Shown in pieces: positions 11,301 to 18,865 of a stretch of 64,000 nt of DNA. The translations under genes and the position numbers were made by a program. The notes under the pieces are model-generated. The model did no database searches and had not been told where the DNA came from. It was given only the letters and a program-made list of their open reading frames with translations. Source of the stretch: Hyalangium gracile (lineage in GTDB: Bacteria > Myxococcota > Myxococcia > Myxococcales > Myxococcaceae); the NCBI RefSeq assembly GCF_020103725.1, contig NZ_JAHXBG010000016.1, positions 124,001 to 188,000 on the forward strand, given 5' to 3'. How positions within the stretch are numbered: the stretch's first letter is position 1; each line of letters opens with the position of its first letter.

Positions 11301-11980
11301 CGCATGCGCGCCTTGAGCTTCTTGTACTTCTCGGCCTTCTTGGCCTGGCGGGCCAGCGTGTCGAGCCGCTTCTCCAGCTCGTTGGTGATGTCGGTGATGC
11401 GCAGGAGGTTGGCCTCGGTGGCCTCCATCTTGCGCTCGGCGGCCTTGCGGCGCGTCTTGTACTTGGTGACGCCGGCGGCCTCCTCGATGATGGAGCGCCG
11501 ATCCTCCGGCTTGCTCGAGACGATGAGGCCCACGCGGCCCTGCTCGATGATGGAGTAGGCCTTGGTGCCCACGCCGGTGCCCAGCAGCAGCTCGGTAATG
11601 TCGAGCAGGCGGCAGACGGCCTTGTTGATGAGGTACTCGGACTCGCCGCTGCGGAACAGGCGCCGGGTGACGGTGATCTCGGGGAAGCCCTGGTACTGGG
11701 GCGCCAGCTGGTCCGTCTCCTCGATGGTGAAGGTGATGGACACCTCCGCCATGGACAGGGGCGGCTTGTTCTCCGAGCCGTTGAAGATGACGTCCTCCAT
11801 GCCGCGGCCACGGAGGTTCTTGGCGCTCTGCTCGCCCATGGCCCAGCGGATGGCGTCCACGACGTTGGACTTGCCGCAGCCGTTGGGGCCGACGATGCCC
11901 GTCACGCCGTCATCGAAGCTGAAGACGCTGCGCTCCATGAAGGACTTGAAGCCGGTGATGTCCAGGCGCTTGATTCGCAT
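8381..11980 (-). CDS. smc: Chromosome segregation protein SMC
   Basis: 1199 aa. The start at 11980 gives MRIKRLDITGFKSF, the normal SMC N-terminus, with AGGAG about 10 nt upstream; a longer frame to 12031 lacks such support. N-terminal head has Walker A (GPNGCGKSNVVDAI, about residue 32). Two long Glu/Lys/Arg-rich coiled coils flank a hinge (about residues 510-640). The C-terminal head has the ABC signature LLSGGEKALTAVAL and Walker B CLLDEVDAPLDE. SMC forms a ring with ScpA/ScpB to organise and segregate the chromosome. Confidence 0.97.
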   Translation of the reverse strand: MRIKRLDITGFKSFMERSVFSFDDGVTGIVGPNGCGKSNVVDAIRWAMGEQSAKNLRGRGMEDVIFNGSENKPPLSMAEVSITFTIEETDQLAPQYQGFPEITVTRRLFRSGESEYLINKAVCRLLDITELLLGTGVGTKAYSIIEQGRVGLIVSSKPEDRRSIIEEAAGVTKYKTRRKAAERKMEATEANLLRITDITNELEKRLDTLARQAKKAEKYKKLKARMRDIDLHAASHRYLELQAEKKVLQTRLESMTSQERENVDRVRELEEAITRRRVELEAESAALQKLAGEVHALESAVQRDDQDLAYWRKDLEETSARVATAEGELHILLARQGEVADTMAAREAELSGIAGAWKEDEVAMQVAQEEQRRATQLQTEVALRLEQERAALVAVAARLANHESNLVNLARQRTDMEARREKNRVEAEALRAQEQELDRARSQVLQMVEDSRHNALELAERKTHEEEALERTRAEFAESEIQVISLREELADKRSRLASLEELQKNYEGFDRGVRAVMSRAGQQFREQGIFGLVADVLTAPPRFERAVEAVLGERLQHVIVESREKGFELVEYLKTASEGRGSFLPVPLLDGVPPVVEPDFSRPGVLGSAYAEVKCEEALQPVLRLLLGDVIIVQDLASARAYAAAGGPQCTLVTLEGEVVRADGTLTGGEREGAAVGALQKKREIAELAGEVARVEERYNEILTRHYTLQKQMGQTESVLKGLAKNQHAEELNLASQEKDLHKASEDLARVRERLAAVEADEAQFAHSHGALVHEEENSRGEVAHGQADRETREERVRQLSAELESLKQRADAASAELMGLRIKVAAGSERGESARKELESLITQRKEMEQRIHRLQVTVGEGTTRSDELRRKIEETEAARTKRAEEHLLAAETLAGRRAAHATVSAEVKEQDTQFRELRSRVDELMQGLSQISLKEREIALELEHLAAGIRERHQVELAYELHNYHLLAPLAPETQEELKDLRAQVEKMGEINLTAIDEHAELTKRFDFLSSQKKDLTATLEQLKEAINRIDATSRERFKQTFDVVNEKFQAVFPRLFGGGRASLILTNEGPGAEQGVEIVAQPPGKKLQSVNLLSGGEKALTAVALIFGIFLIKPTPFCLLDEVDAPLDEGNVGRYNEMVKEMSKQSQFILITHNKRTMEVADTLYGVTMEEPGISKLVSVKIREATAANDNASAA

Positions 11981-12204
11981 CCAACGGGCTCCTGTAGGGC
12001 TTGGTGCGCGAGAAGGGTGAAATCGCTCCAAGGCCGAAAAATCGGCCCCGGAATGTGGTCAGGAGTATCAGTGTGCCGTGACACGATCAAGCGTGACCAT
12101 GCACCGTGTGACCCTACATTCCGAAAGCCGTTTTGTACCGTCAGCGATGGACGGCAAGGGGTTGAAAAGTAAGAGATGCACCCTACCTTCCTGGTGATCT
12201 TTCT
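11981..12204. other. Divergent intergenic region between smc and a secreted-protein gene
   Basis: No gene was recognised. The smc leader holds a 6-bp hairpin (GGCCGA, 4-nt loop, TCGGCC at about 12033-12048). On the minus strand TTGATC (12090-12085) and TACTCC (12067-12062) are spaced by 17 nt, a weak sigma-70-like promoter candidate for smc. AT-richer DNA with a TTGAAA hexamer lies just before the rightward gene, but no good -10 was found. Confidence 0.3.
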
Positions 12205-12218
12205 GGAGGAAGCCTACG
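12205..12218 (+). promoter_or_regulatory. Strong ribosome site followed by an apparent ACG start
   Basis: GGAGGA at 12205-12210 is followed after 5 nt by ACG at 12216. In this frame there is a stop at 12195 and no ATG, GTG or TTG before ATG 12288, yet the codons from 12216 spell a hydrophobic signal-peptide-like segment (YAPLLVLSVLVGAA). The ATG at 12288 has no Shine-Dalgarno sequence and would discard that segment. Either translation begins at ACG or the base has changed from ATG. Confidence 0.5.
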
Positions 12219-12971
12219 TACGCGCCCTTACTCGTCCTCTCGGTCCTCGTAGGAGCAGCGCCCTCGGGTCTACCTGAGCGGTCTGACATGCCCTCCGCGG
12301 CCCCGGCCTGCCCCAACCCCTACTTCCCCTTGGAGGACGGGCTGAAATTGACCTACCGGGCGGGATCCTCGGAGCTGTTGATCTCCACCCGCGAGGTGAC
12401 GTCCACGGCCGAAGGGCAGAAGGGACTCCTGGCGGTGGATCTGAAGGGCCGCAGCGGCCAGACGGAGGCCTTCTGTACCTCGGAGGGAGTGCGCACGGGG
12501 CTCGGCGGCCTGGAGGGGACGCTGCTGTCCGCTTCCGGGATGCAGGTGGAGGTCGTCGCCGCCGAGGGCGTGGCGGTTCCAGCCCCAGCGAACATGGTTC
12601 CGGGCTCGAGCTGGCGCAATTCGCTGTCGGTGAAGATGCAGCCGCCTGCGGGCTCGAAGATGCCGGCCGGGATGGTGTTTGCCAGCACGTTCGACAAGGA
12701 AGCGACCGTCGTCGGCGAGGAGGACGTGACGGTGGGCGCGGGCACCTTCAAGGCGCTGAAGGTGAAGAACCTGACGACGGCGCGGGCAAGCCGCCAGGGC
12801 GCGCAGGGGCGCACCATCGAGAGCTACATCTGGTTCGTGCCCGGGGTGGGCATCGTGAAGGTGGCCACCGGGGGCAACACGGACCTGGAGCTGCTCAAGG
12901 TGGAGCGGCCCGTGACGGCCAAGACGGAGCCGGCGCCGGTGGTGAAGAAGAAGAAGGGCGCGAAGCTCTGA
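12216..12971 (+). CDS. Secreted protein of unknown function, DUF3108/TapB-like fold
   Basis: 251 aa if read from the apparent ACG at 12216; 227 aa from the conservative ATG at 12288. I prefer 12216 because of the strong ribosome site and the hydrophobic N-terminus it reveals. The mature part starts with CPNPYFPLEDG, then beta-rich sequence with a GAGTFKALKVKN segment and ESYIWFVPGVGIVK near the C-terminus, a layout typical of DUF3108/TapB-like periplasmic proteins. It ends in a lysine-rich tail (KKKKGAK). No enzymatic motif was seen. It is monocistronic, divergent from smc. Confidence 0.75.
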   Translation, partial: TYAPLLVLSVLVGAAPSGLPERSDMPSAAPACPNPYFPLEDGLKLTYRAGSSELLISTREVTSTAEGQKGLLAVDLKGRSGQTEAFCTSEGVRTGLGGLEGTLLSASGMQVEVVAAEGVAVPAPANMVPGSSWRNSLSVKMQPPAGSKMPAGMVFASTFDKEATVVGEEDVTVGAGTFKALKVKNLTTARASRQGAQGRTIESYIWFVPGVGIVKVATGGNTDLELLKVERPVTAKTEPAPVVKKKKGAKL

Positions 12972-12990
12972 GACGGAGGCTGCGGGAGGG

Positions 12991-13950
12991 TCACCGCTTC
13001 GAGCGGGACCTGGGTGCCTTGGGGGTCCGAACGGACTTGCTGGCCTTACGAGCCTCGGGCTTGTCCTCGAAGAGTTCCTGCACGGACTCGGCCGTCACGG
13101 CCCTGCGCAGCCAGATCTTGAGCTGCGCCAGATCCTTGCACTCCGCGATTCGCTGGTGGGAGGCGGCATCCACCTGGAGGCCCCGAGCGTCGAGCACTTC
13201 CAGCAGGGCTGCCTGCTCCCCCTTCTCACGCCCCTCCTGAAGGCCCTCCTCGCGCTCGGAGCGGAGCCGGGCGTGGAAGTTGCGCATGAACTCGCTCTGA
13301 AACTCGTACTTGCCGCTCTGCATCAGCGCCTCCAGGGCTCTCCGGGCTGCCTCGCTGAGCGAGGACAAGGCCAGGTCAACGTAAAGGTCCACGCGATCGC
13401 CTTCAAGACCCTTCAACGCCTCCAACACCGTGCGGGCGATGGTCTGGCCGATCTCTTCGTGCCCATGTGCCATGGCGGACAACACCGCCAGTTCCGGGTC
13501 TTCGCGGGCCTCCTGTTCATCCACGAGCACGGGGATGGCATCCGGCCCAGCCACCAGCGGCTGAAGCACGAAGCCCGGGTGGCCCAGCGGAATGGGCTGA
13601 GCACACCAACGGGCTACTGCCGCATCCGGCGCCACCACCAACAGCGCCGTGGGACAGCCCACCCGCGAGCGCAAGCTGGTCAGGTACAGCGGCCACGTCT
13701 TGCGCTTGTCCTCGTCCCGCCACAGTTGCACCTCCACCACGATGGCAAAGACGGGTTTGCCCTCGAGGAGGAGCACCACGAGGTCCGCCCGGTACTCGGT
13801 GGGCACCACCTCGGTGAGCTCGGCGGATTCCACGCGCGCCTCGGAGTAGCGCGGCAGCGGCAGCCCGAGCGCATCTCGCAGCAGCTCGGGCGCCAGCGTG
13901 GGGCGATTTCGGAAGAGGAGCACCAACCCCTCGTGCAGCATCGAAGCCAT
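12991..13950 (-). CDS. PD-(D/E)XK (Rpn/transposase-like) family protein
   Basis: 319 aa. The N-terminal part has RADLVVLLLEGKP followed by AIVVEVQLWRDEDKR, an Asp...Glu-x-Gln arrangement like the restriction-endonuclease fold of Rpn and PD-(D/E)XK transposase-like proteins. A helical middle region is followed by a charged repeat (EEGLQEGREKGEQAALLEVL) and a basic tail (about the last 25 residues). Many myxobacteria carry several such genes; their role is unresolved, and nuclease activity here is inferred only from the motif. No terminal repeats were seen around it, so I do not call it a mobile element. Confidence 0.7.
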   Translation of the reverse strand: MASMLHEGLVLLFRNRPTLAPELLRDALGLPLPRYSEARVESAELTEVVPTEYRADLVVLLLEGKPVFAIVVEVQLWRDEDKRKTWPLYLTSLRSRVGCPTALLVVAPDAAVARWCAQPIPLGHPGFVLQPLVAGPDAIPVLVDEQEAREDPELAVLSAMAHGHEEIGQTIARTVLEALKGLEGDRVDLYVDLALSSLSEAARRALEALMQSGKYEFQSEFMRNFHARLRSEREEGLQEGREKGEQAALLEVLDARGLQVDAASHQRIAECKDLAQLKIWLRRAVTAESVQELFEDKPEARKASKSVRTPKAPRSRSKR

Positions 13951-14102
13951 GGTGCGACACCCTACGCGAGGGGTCTGACCTGACAGGTCTCCAGGCTCGT
14001 TGAGGACGTCCCACGGCAGATGCCCGGGTGCGCTGTCGCCCGCCCTGGCGTAGGCTGGAGTCGGGTGAAGGGAGCAGCTCCCTGCCCTTGCACGAGGCCC
14101 TC

Positions 14103-15509
14103 ATGGAGAGCGCGTCCCCTCCAAGCCCCCCGCCCGCCTTTCTGCCCCTGGGCACGCAGGTGGGCCCCTGGCGCGTGATGGACTGGGCCGGCTGCGGTGT
14201 CCACGGCGCCGTCTACCGCGCCGTTCGCATCGGCGACGAACACGCGGCTCCGGTCGCCCTCAAGCTCGCCATGCTCCCTCGAGATCCTCGCTTCGCTCGC
14301 GAGGCGGAGCTGCTGTCGCGGCAGCATCACCCCCACCTCCCGCGCCTGATCGATCATGGCGAGTGGCAGCATCCGGACGGCACGCTGCATCCATATATAG
14401 CGATGGAGTGGGTGGACGGAGTGCCGCTGTACGACTGGGCACGGCTGTACCGTCCCGACTCGGCACAGGTGCTGCGGCTGCTGGCCCAGGTGGCGCTGGC
14501 GCTCCAGGCGCTCCACACCCAGGAGGCCGTTCACCGCGACGTCAAAGGGGCCAACATCCTGGTCCGGCGCTGGGACGGCCGGGTCTTCCTCACCGACCTC
14601 GGCTCGAGCACCTTCCGTGGCGCGGACACCCTCACGCCACCACCGCTGCCGCCTGGAACTCCGATTTATCGCTCTCCAGAGGCCTGGCAGTTCGCCGCTC
14701 AGCACGAGCGGACAGCCACCACTGCCTACCGCGCCCTGCCAACCGATGACCTGTACGCCCTGGGCGTCACCGCGTGCAGGCTGGTGACGGGCACCTACCC
14801 GGACCTGGGAGAGACGCGAAGAGACGAGCACGGCACCTGGCGCGTGGAGTCCCTGGTCCTTCCCCACGCGCTGTTCTCTGCCCGAGTCGAGCCGCCGCTG
14901 CGCGAGCTGATCCTGCGCATGCTCTCGATGCGCCCCGAGCAGCGAGGCACCGCGGCGCAGCTGGCCCGGGCGATGGAGAGAGCGGCCACGACCCTCACGC
15001 CTGCCCACGTGCCATCCAACGATCGGGCAGACACGTCCTCCTGGCAGCGCTGGCTTACCACTGTGGCCGCAGTGGGAACACTGGCCACCGCGATGCTGTG
15101 GGTGATTGCCGGAACGCCCGAAGTTCCCCTCCGCTCTGCCCCCGGAGGAATCGGAGCATCAGGGCCTGCGGATGCGGGCCCCGTGGGGCTGGGAGAGGCC
15201 GCCGTGTCCGCTTCCACAGAGGATACGCCTGCGCCCTCCGATCCAGGGGCGATGGTTGCGGACACACCTCCCGAGCCGGAGCCAGGACAGGCAAAGCCCG
15301 ATGCGAAGGGACGTTGCCCTCACAAGCAGCAGGTCGCCCTGAACGATGGTTGCTGGATGAAAACCTCCTTCGCGCAGGAGCAGTGCGAGTCAGTCGGCGG
15401 CTCCATGTACCAAGGAGCGTGCTACCTGCCGATCGTTAGCCCCAAACGACGCCCCTCGACCACGGTTCCTACGACGAGGCTTCCCCGGCACCATGAGGGC
15501 GCCGAATAG
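14103..15509 (+). CDS. Transmembrane serine/threonine protein kinase
   Basis: 468 aa from ATG 14103; an in-frame ATG at 14028 would add 25 unconserved residues. The kinase domain (about residues 25-290) shows a glycine loop (GCGVHGAVY), the VALKLA lysine, HRDVKGAN catalytic loop, DLG in place of DFG, and GTPIYRSPEAW activation segment. A single transmembrane helix lies at about residues 320-340, then a Pro/Ala/Glu-rich linker and a small Cys-containing C-terminal region (CPHKQQ...DGCWMK...CESVGG...GACYLP) likely outside the membrane. Substrate unknown. Confidence 0.9.
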   Translation: MESASPPSPPPAFLPLGTQVGPWRVMDWAGCGVHGAVYRAVRIGDEHAAPVALKLAMLPRDPRFAREAELLSRQHHPHLPRLIDHGEWQHPDGTLHPYIAMEWVDGVPLYDWARLYRPDSAQVLRLLAQVALALQALHTQEAVHRDVKGANILVRRWDGRVFLTDLGSSTFRGADTLTPPPLPPGTPIYRSPEAWQFAAQHERTATTAYRALPTDDLYALGVTACRLVTGTYPDLGETRRDEHGTWRVESLVLPHALFSARVEPPLRELILRMLSMRPEQRGTAAQLARAMERAATTLTPAHVPSNDRADTSSWQRWLTTVAAVGTLATAMLWVIAGTPEVPLRSAPGGIGASGPADAGPVGLGEAAVSASTEDTPAPSDPGAMVADTPPEPEPGQAKPDAKGRCPHKQQVALNDGCWMKTSFAQEQCESVGGSMYQGACYLPIVSPKRRPSTTVPTTRLPRHHEGAE

Positions 15510-15609
15510 CCTGAGCGCCAACACAGGCCCGGGGTCCGGGCACTCCGCCCGAACCTGTATGCTTGTAGGACCAGTTTGCACGAAGCGCGCCCGACAGGGG
15601 CAGCATCCA

Positions 15610-16566
15610 TCACTGGAACGGCAGCGAGACGTAGTGCTCGCCCAGCTCCGTCAGGACGCCCGGAGCCTCCAGCAGGCTCGCGAAGCACGGATCGTTCGTC
15701 CACCGGCCGGTGAACCAGGCGTAGCGGAACACGTCCTCACGGCGCTCGCAGACGGCAACCATCTCCGTCATCTGGGCCTTCTGCTTGGCGACCGAGTCGA
15801 TCTGCGCCCCATCGTTCTGCCTGTGGCAGTTGGCGAACTCGGTGACCCAGAACGGCTTGCCGTACTTCTTGAGCCGGTCGAGCTGCTGGGCGAGCCCGTA
15901 GTCGTACCAGTGGAACGCCAGGTAATCGATGCGCGGATCGCGGTTCGCATTGGCCGCGCGGTAGGCCGCATAGAACGCATCCAGCCACACCACCGGGTCC
16001 GAGTAGCCCTGCAGCGTGCCCCACGTCATCGCGGGCCCCACCAGCTTCACGCCGGTGCGCTGGGCGACGGCCTCATACCGGGGCCACAGCTGCGCCGCCT
16101 GCTGCGGCGACATGTTGGCCTGATCGGTGAGGTTGGGCTCGTTGAGCAGCAGCAGGTACTGGACGTGCGGGTTCGCCGCGAGGAAGGCCTCGATGCGCTG
16201 GGCGTCGAAGTTCCCGTTCCACAGCATGGGAATGAAGTCCATGCGGTAGCGAGCCCGGTAGTCCACGGGCACACCGGAATGGGGCTGAGGGCTCCAGTTG
16301 TACCACCAGCTCACGCCCTCGGAGACAGCCGCGAGGTCCGCGGGAGTCGCCAGATCGAAGGCGATCCCCCGCTTGGCGCTCTTACTCGCGTGCGGACTGC
16401 CGCCATCCGGAGGCTCCACCCCTCCGTCCGTCGGCAGAGTGCCGCCATCCGGCGACATCTGGGACCCGGCATCTTCAGACGAAGGGCTACCCGGCTCGGA
16501 GGAGCACGCCCCATACCCCAGCAGCATGAGTACCGCGGCACAGACCGTCGCGATGGACCAGCGCAT
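15610..16566 (-). CDS. Lipoprotein with glycoside hydrolase family 128-like domain
   Basis: 318 aa. N-terminal signal with a Cys at about residue 21 (LLGYGACSSE) followed by an Asp/Gly/Pro/Ser linker typical of myxobacterial lipoproteins. The catalytic part resembles the GH128 (Glyco_hydro_cc) TIM barrel: LLLLNEPNL with Glu143 as likely acid/base and WVTEFANC with Glu243 as likely nucleophile, plus LAFHWYDYG between them. GH128 enzymes cleave beta-1,3-glucans, so a surface glucanase used on fungal or other polysaccharide is plausible. It is 11 bp downstream of the CNNM gene, on the same strand. Confidence 0.8.
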   Translation of the reverse strand: MRWSIATVCAAVLMLLGYGACSSEPGSPSSEDAGSQMSPDGGTLPTDGGVEPPDGGSPHASKSAKRGIAFDLATPADLAAVSEGVSWWYNWSPQPHSGVPVDYRARYRMDFIPMLWNGNFDAQRIEAFLAANPHVQYLLLLNEPNLTDQANMSPQQAAQLWPRYEAVAQRTGVKLVGPAMTWGTLQGYSDPVVWLDAFYAAYRAANANRDPRIDYLAFHWYDYGLAQQLDRLKKYGKPFWVTEFANCHRQNDGAQIDSVAKQKAQMTEMVAVCERREDVFRYAWFTGRWTNDPCFASLLEAPGVLTELGEHYVSLPFQ

Positions 16567-16577
16567 GGGGCTTCACC

Positions 16578-17984
16578 TTACCCCGTCCCGCGCCCGGGAG
16601 AAGACGTAGTCCCCTGGGACACCGCCCCCGCCGCCGAGCCATCCGCCGGAGTCGCCGGGGCCGCCTTGGCCGCCGCCTGCGGCTCCACCGTCACCCGCAC
16701 CACCCGAGGCCCGTCCACCTCGTCCACGAGGATGCGCCACATGTCCAGCTTGAGGCTGTCGCCCTTCTCCGGCACCCGCCCCAGCTTCGTCATCAGGTAG
16801 CCGGCGATCGTCGTCACCTCGCCCTTCTCGTCCTCATCCAGGTCGAAGTTGACGTCCAGCCGCTCCTCCAGGTCATCCAGCTGCGCCGTGCCCGGCAGCT
16901 CGAACCGGCCGCCCGGCAGCGAGCGCACCTCCTCCATCCTCCGGCCCAGCTCCGCCACGTCGCCCACCACCTCGGCCACCACGTCCGCGATGGTCACCAG
17001 CCCCGAAGTGCCTCCGTGCTCGTCCACCACCAGCGCCGTCTGCCGGCGGCGGCGGCGGAACTCCGCCAGCAGCTGCTCCAGCGTCACGTTCTCCGGGATG
17101 AAGAGCACCGGCCGCTGCACCTGGGACAGGGACCGCAGCTCCCCCTTCGACAGCAGGAAGAACAGGTCCTTGGCGTTCACCAGGCCCTCCACCTGGTCCA
17201 GGCTCCCGCGGCACACCGGCAGCCACGTGTGGCCCGCGGCGCGCGCGTCCGCGATGCACTTCTCCAGCGACTCCTCCACGTCCAGGAACTTCACCTGGTT
17301 GCGCGGCACCATCACCTGTCGGGCCGTCTTCTGCGCCATCTCCAGCGCCCGCTCGAGCAGCTCCGCCCGCGAGGTGGTGATGGAGCCCGCCTCCGCCGAG
17401 CTGTGGAGGATGACGCGCAGCTCGTCCTCGCTGTGTGCCTCGTGGGCCTCGCTGGCGGACTCCAGCCCGAACATCCGGAGGATCCGCCGCGCCATCCCGT
17501 TCAGCAGCACGATGGCCGGGTAGAACAGGAAATAGAAGACGTGCATCGGCAGCGCCACGGCCAGCGTGGTGGCCTCCGCGCGCTGGATGGCCAGGCTCTT
17601 GGGCGCCAGCTCTCCGACGATGATGTGCAGGAAGGTGATGATCGCGAACGACAGCGCCACCGCCACGCTGTGCGCCACCGTCTCCCGAGCCGACTCCGGA
17701 ACGAGGCCGGCGACCAGCGGCTCCAGCAGGTGCGCGAACGCCGGCTCACCCAGCCAGCCCAGCCCCAGCGACGCCAGGGTGATGCCGAACTGCGTGGCGG
17801 AGAGGTACGCGTCCAGCTTCTCCACCATCTTCAGCGCCGTGGCCGCCCCCGGCGTCCCCTCGTCCACCAGCGCCTGCAGCCGCGTGGCGCGGATCTTCAC
17901 GATGGCGAACTCCGTCGCCACGAAGAACCCGTTGGCGAACACCAGCAGAATCGCCAACCCCAGGAAGATCCACTCGCTCGCCAT
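16578..17984 (-). CDS. CNNM/CBS-domain hemolysin-family membrane protein
   Basis: 468 aa. Begins with a DUF21/CNNM transmembrane domain (helices within about residues 1-185, including NGFFVATEFAIVKIRATRL). Then follow a paired CBS module (about 205-335, with MVPRNQVKFLDVEESL and LVVDEHGGTSGLVTIAD) and a CorC/HlyC C-terminal domain (about 350-440). Family members are linked to magnesium or other divalent-cation transport; the old hemolysin label is not functional evidence. It starts 3 bp after the stop of the TPR gene upstream, so they are probably co-transcribed. Confidence 0.88.
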   Translation of the reverse strand: MASEWIFLGLAILLVFANGFFVATEFAIVKIRATRLQALVDEGTPGAATALKMVEKLDAYLSATQFGITLASLGLGWLGEPAFAHLLEPLVAGLVPESARETVAHSVAVALSFAIITFLHIIVGELAPKSLAIQRAEATTLAVALPMHVFYFLFYPAIVLLNGMARRILRMFGLESASEAHEAHSEDELRVILHSSAEAGSITTSRAELLERALEMAQKTARQVMVPRNQVKFLDVEESLEKCIADARAAGHTWLPVCRGSLDQVEGLVNAKDLFFLLSKGELRSLSQVQRPVLFIPENVTLEQLLAEFRRRRRQTALVVDEHGGTSGLVTIADVVAEVVGDVAELGRRMEEVRSLPGGRFELPGTAQLDDLEERLDVNFDLDEDEKGEVTTIAGYLMTKLGRVPEKGDSLKLDMWRILVDEVDGPRVVRVTVEPQAAAKAAPATPADGSAAGAVSQGTTSSPGRGTG

Positions 17985-17987
17985 GGC

Positions 17988-18803
17988 TCAGAACAACGCT
18001 TCGAAGTCCGGCTCGCCCTTGAGCGCGTCGAACATCGGATCCGTGGAGAGCCAGCCCAGCACCTTGGGGCGATCCGCCGCCAGCGCCTTCTGGAGGTGCG
18101 TCACCGCGTCCTTGGGGCGCCCCCAGAGCGCGTACAGCGCGGAGAGGTTGTAGTTGAGCAGCAGATCGTCCGCGTTGAGCGCCCGGGCCTTCCCGTAGGC
18201 CCGCTCGGCCTCCGCGTAGAAGCCCTTCTGCGCGTAGCAGATGCCCAGGTCCAGCTGGGCCTCGAAGTTGTCGGGCTCCAGCCGCACCACCTCCTTGAGC
18301 TGGTTGATGGCCGAGCGGTAGTCCCCCTCGTCCATCTGCAGCGCGGCCAGCTCGTGGCGCGGGAAGGCGTCCTGCGGATCCAGCTCGATGGCCGTCTGCA
18401 GCTCGCGCATGGCCTCCTCCACCCGGCCCTGGTCCGCGTAGGTGAGCCCCAGGTTCAGGTGGGCGTCCGGGTACTCCGGATCCAGCTCGATGGCCTCCTT
18501 GTACTCCTCCACCGCCATCTCGGCGGCATGGGTGGAGAGGAAGCAGGCGAGGTTGTAGTGCGCGGTGGCGCTCTCCGGCTCCAGCTTCAGCGCCGTGAGG
18601 TACTCGCCCAGGGCCTCGCGGAAGAGCTTCTTCTCCGCGTACACCGTGGCGAGGTTGTCGTGGGCGTGGGCGGAGTTCGGATCGAGCTCGATCGCCTTCT
18701 TGAACTCCTTGATCGCCTCGTCCAGCCACCCGCGATCCGCCAGCTCGATGCCGCGCGAGTTGTGCTCGTCCGAGAGTGCGATGTTGTCCTTTTCCCGTGC
18801 CAT
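17988..18803 (-). CDS. Tetratricopeptide-repeat protein
   Basis: 271 aa made almost entirely of TPR units: repeated A-x-x-NLA, AHYNLACF, AHLNLGL and LLNYNLSALY patterns with regularly spaced AIELDP phrases. No signal peptide or membrane segment was seen, so it is probably a cytoplasmic interaction scaffold. Its stop is 3 bp from the CNNM start, suggesting one transcription unit, and it is divergent from the CapA-like gene with a 62-bp gap. Confidence 0.85.
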   Translation of the reverse strand: MAREKDNIALSDEHNSRGIELADRGWLDEAIKEFKKAIELDPNSAHAHDNLATVYAEKKLFREALGEYLTALKLEPESATAHYNLACFLSTHAAEMAVEEYKEAIELDPEYPDAHLNLGLTYADQGRVEEAMRELQTAIELDPQDAFPRHELAALQMDEGDYRSAINQLKEVVRLEPDNFEAQLDLGICYAQKGFYAEAERAYGKARALNADDLLLNYNLSALYALWGRPKDAVTHLQKALAADRPKVLGWLSTDPMFDALKGEPDFEALF

Positions 18804-18865
18804 GAATCGGCGGGCAATCTACGCGTCGCCAATCGACGGGCGCAAGGTAGAGTTTCCGTACACTT

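Noticed and set aside
8510-12172. 1220-codon open frame antisense to smc
   Set aside because: Composition is Leu/Gly/Arg/His-rich mirror of the coiled-coil codons; no family features. It is a shadow of GC-rich smc.
12991-13950. Possible transposase/insertion sequence
   Set aside because: The PD-(D/E)XK protein is Rpn/transposase-like by fold only; no terminal inverted repeats or target duplications are seen.
16578-17984. Hemolysin gene
   Set aside because: The family name is historical; domains are CNNM, CBS and CorC, pointing to cation transport rather than a toxin.
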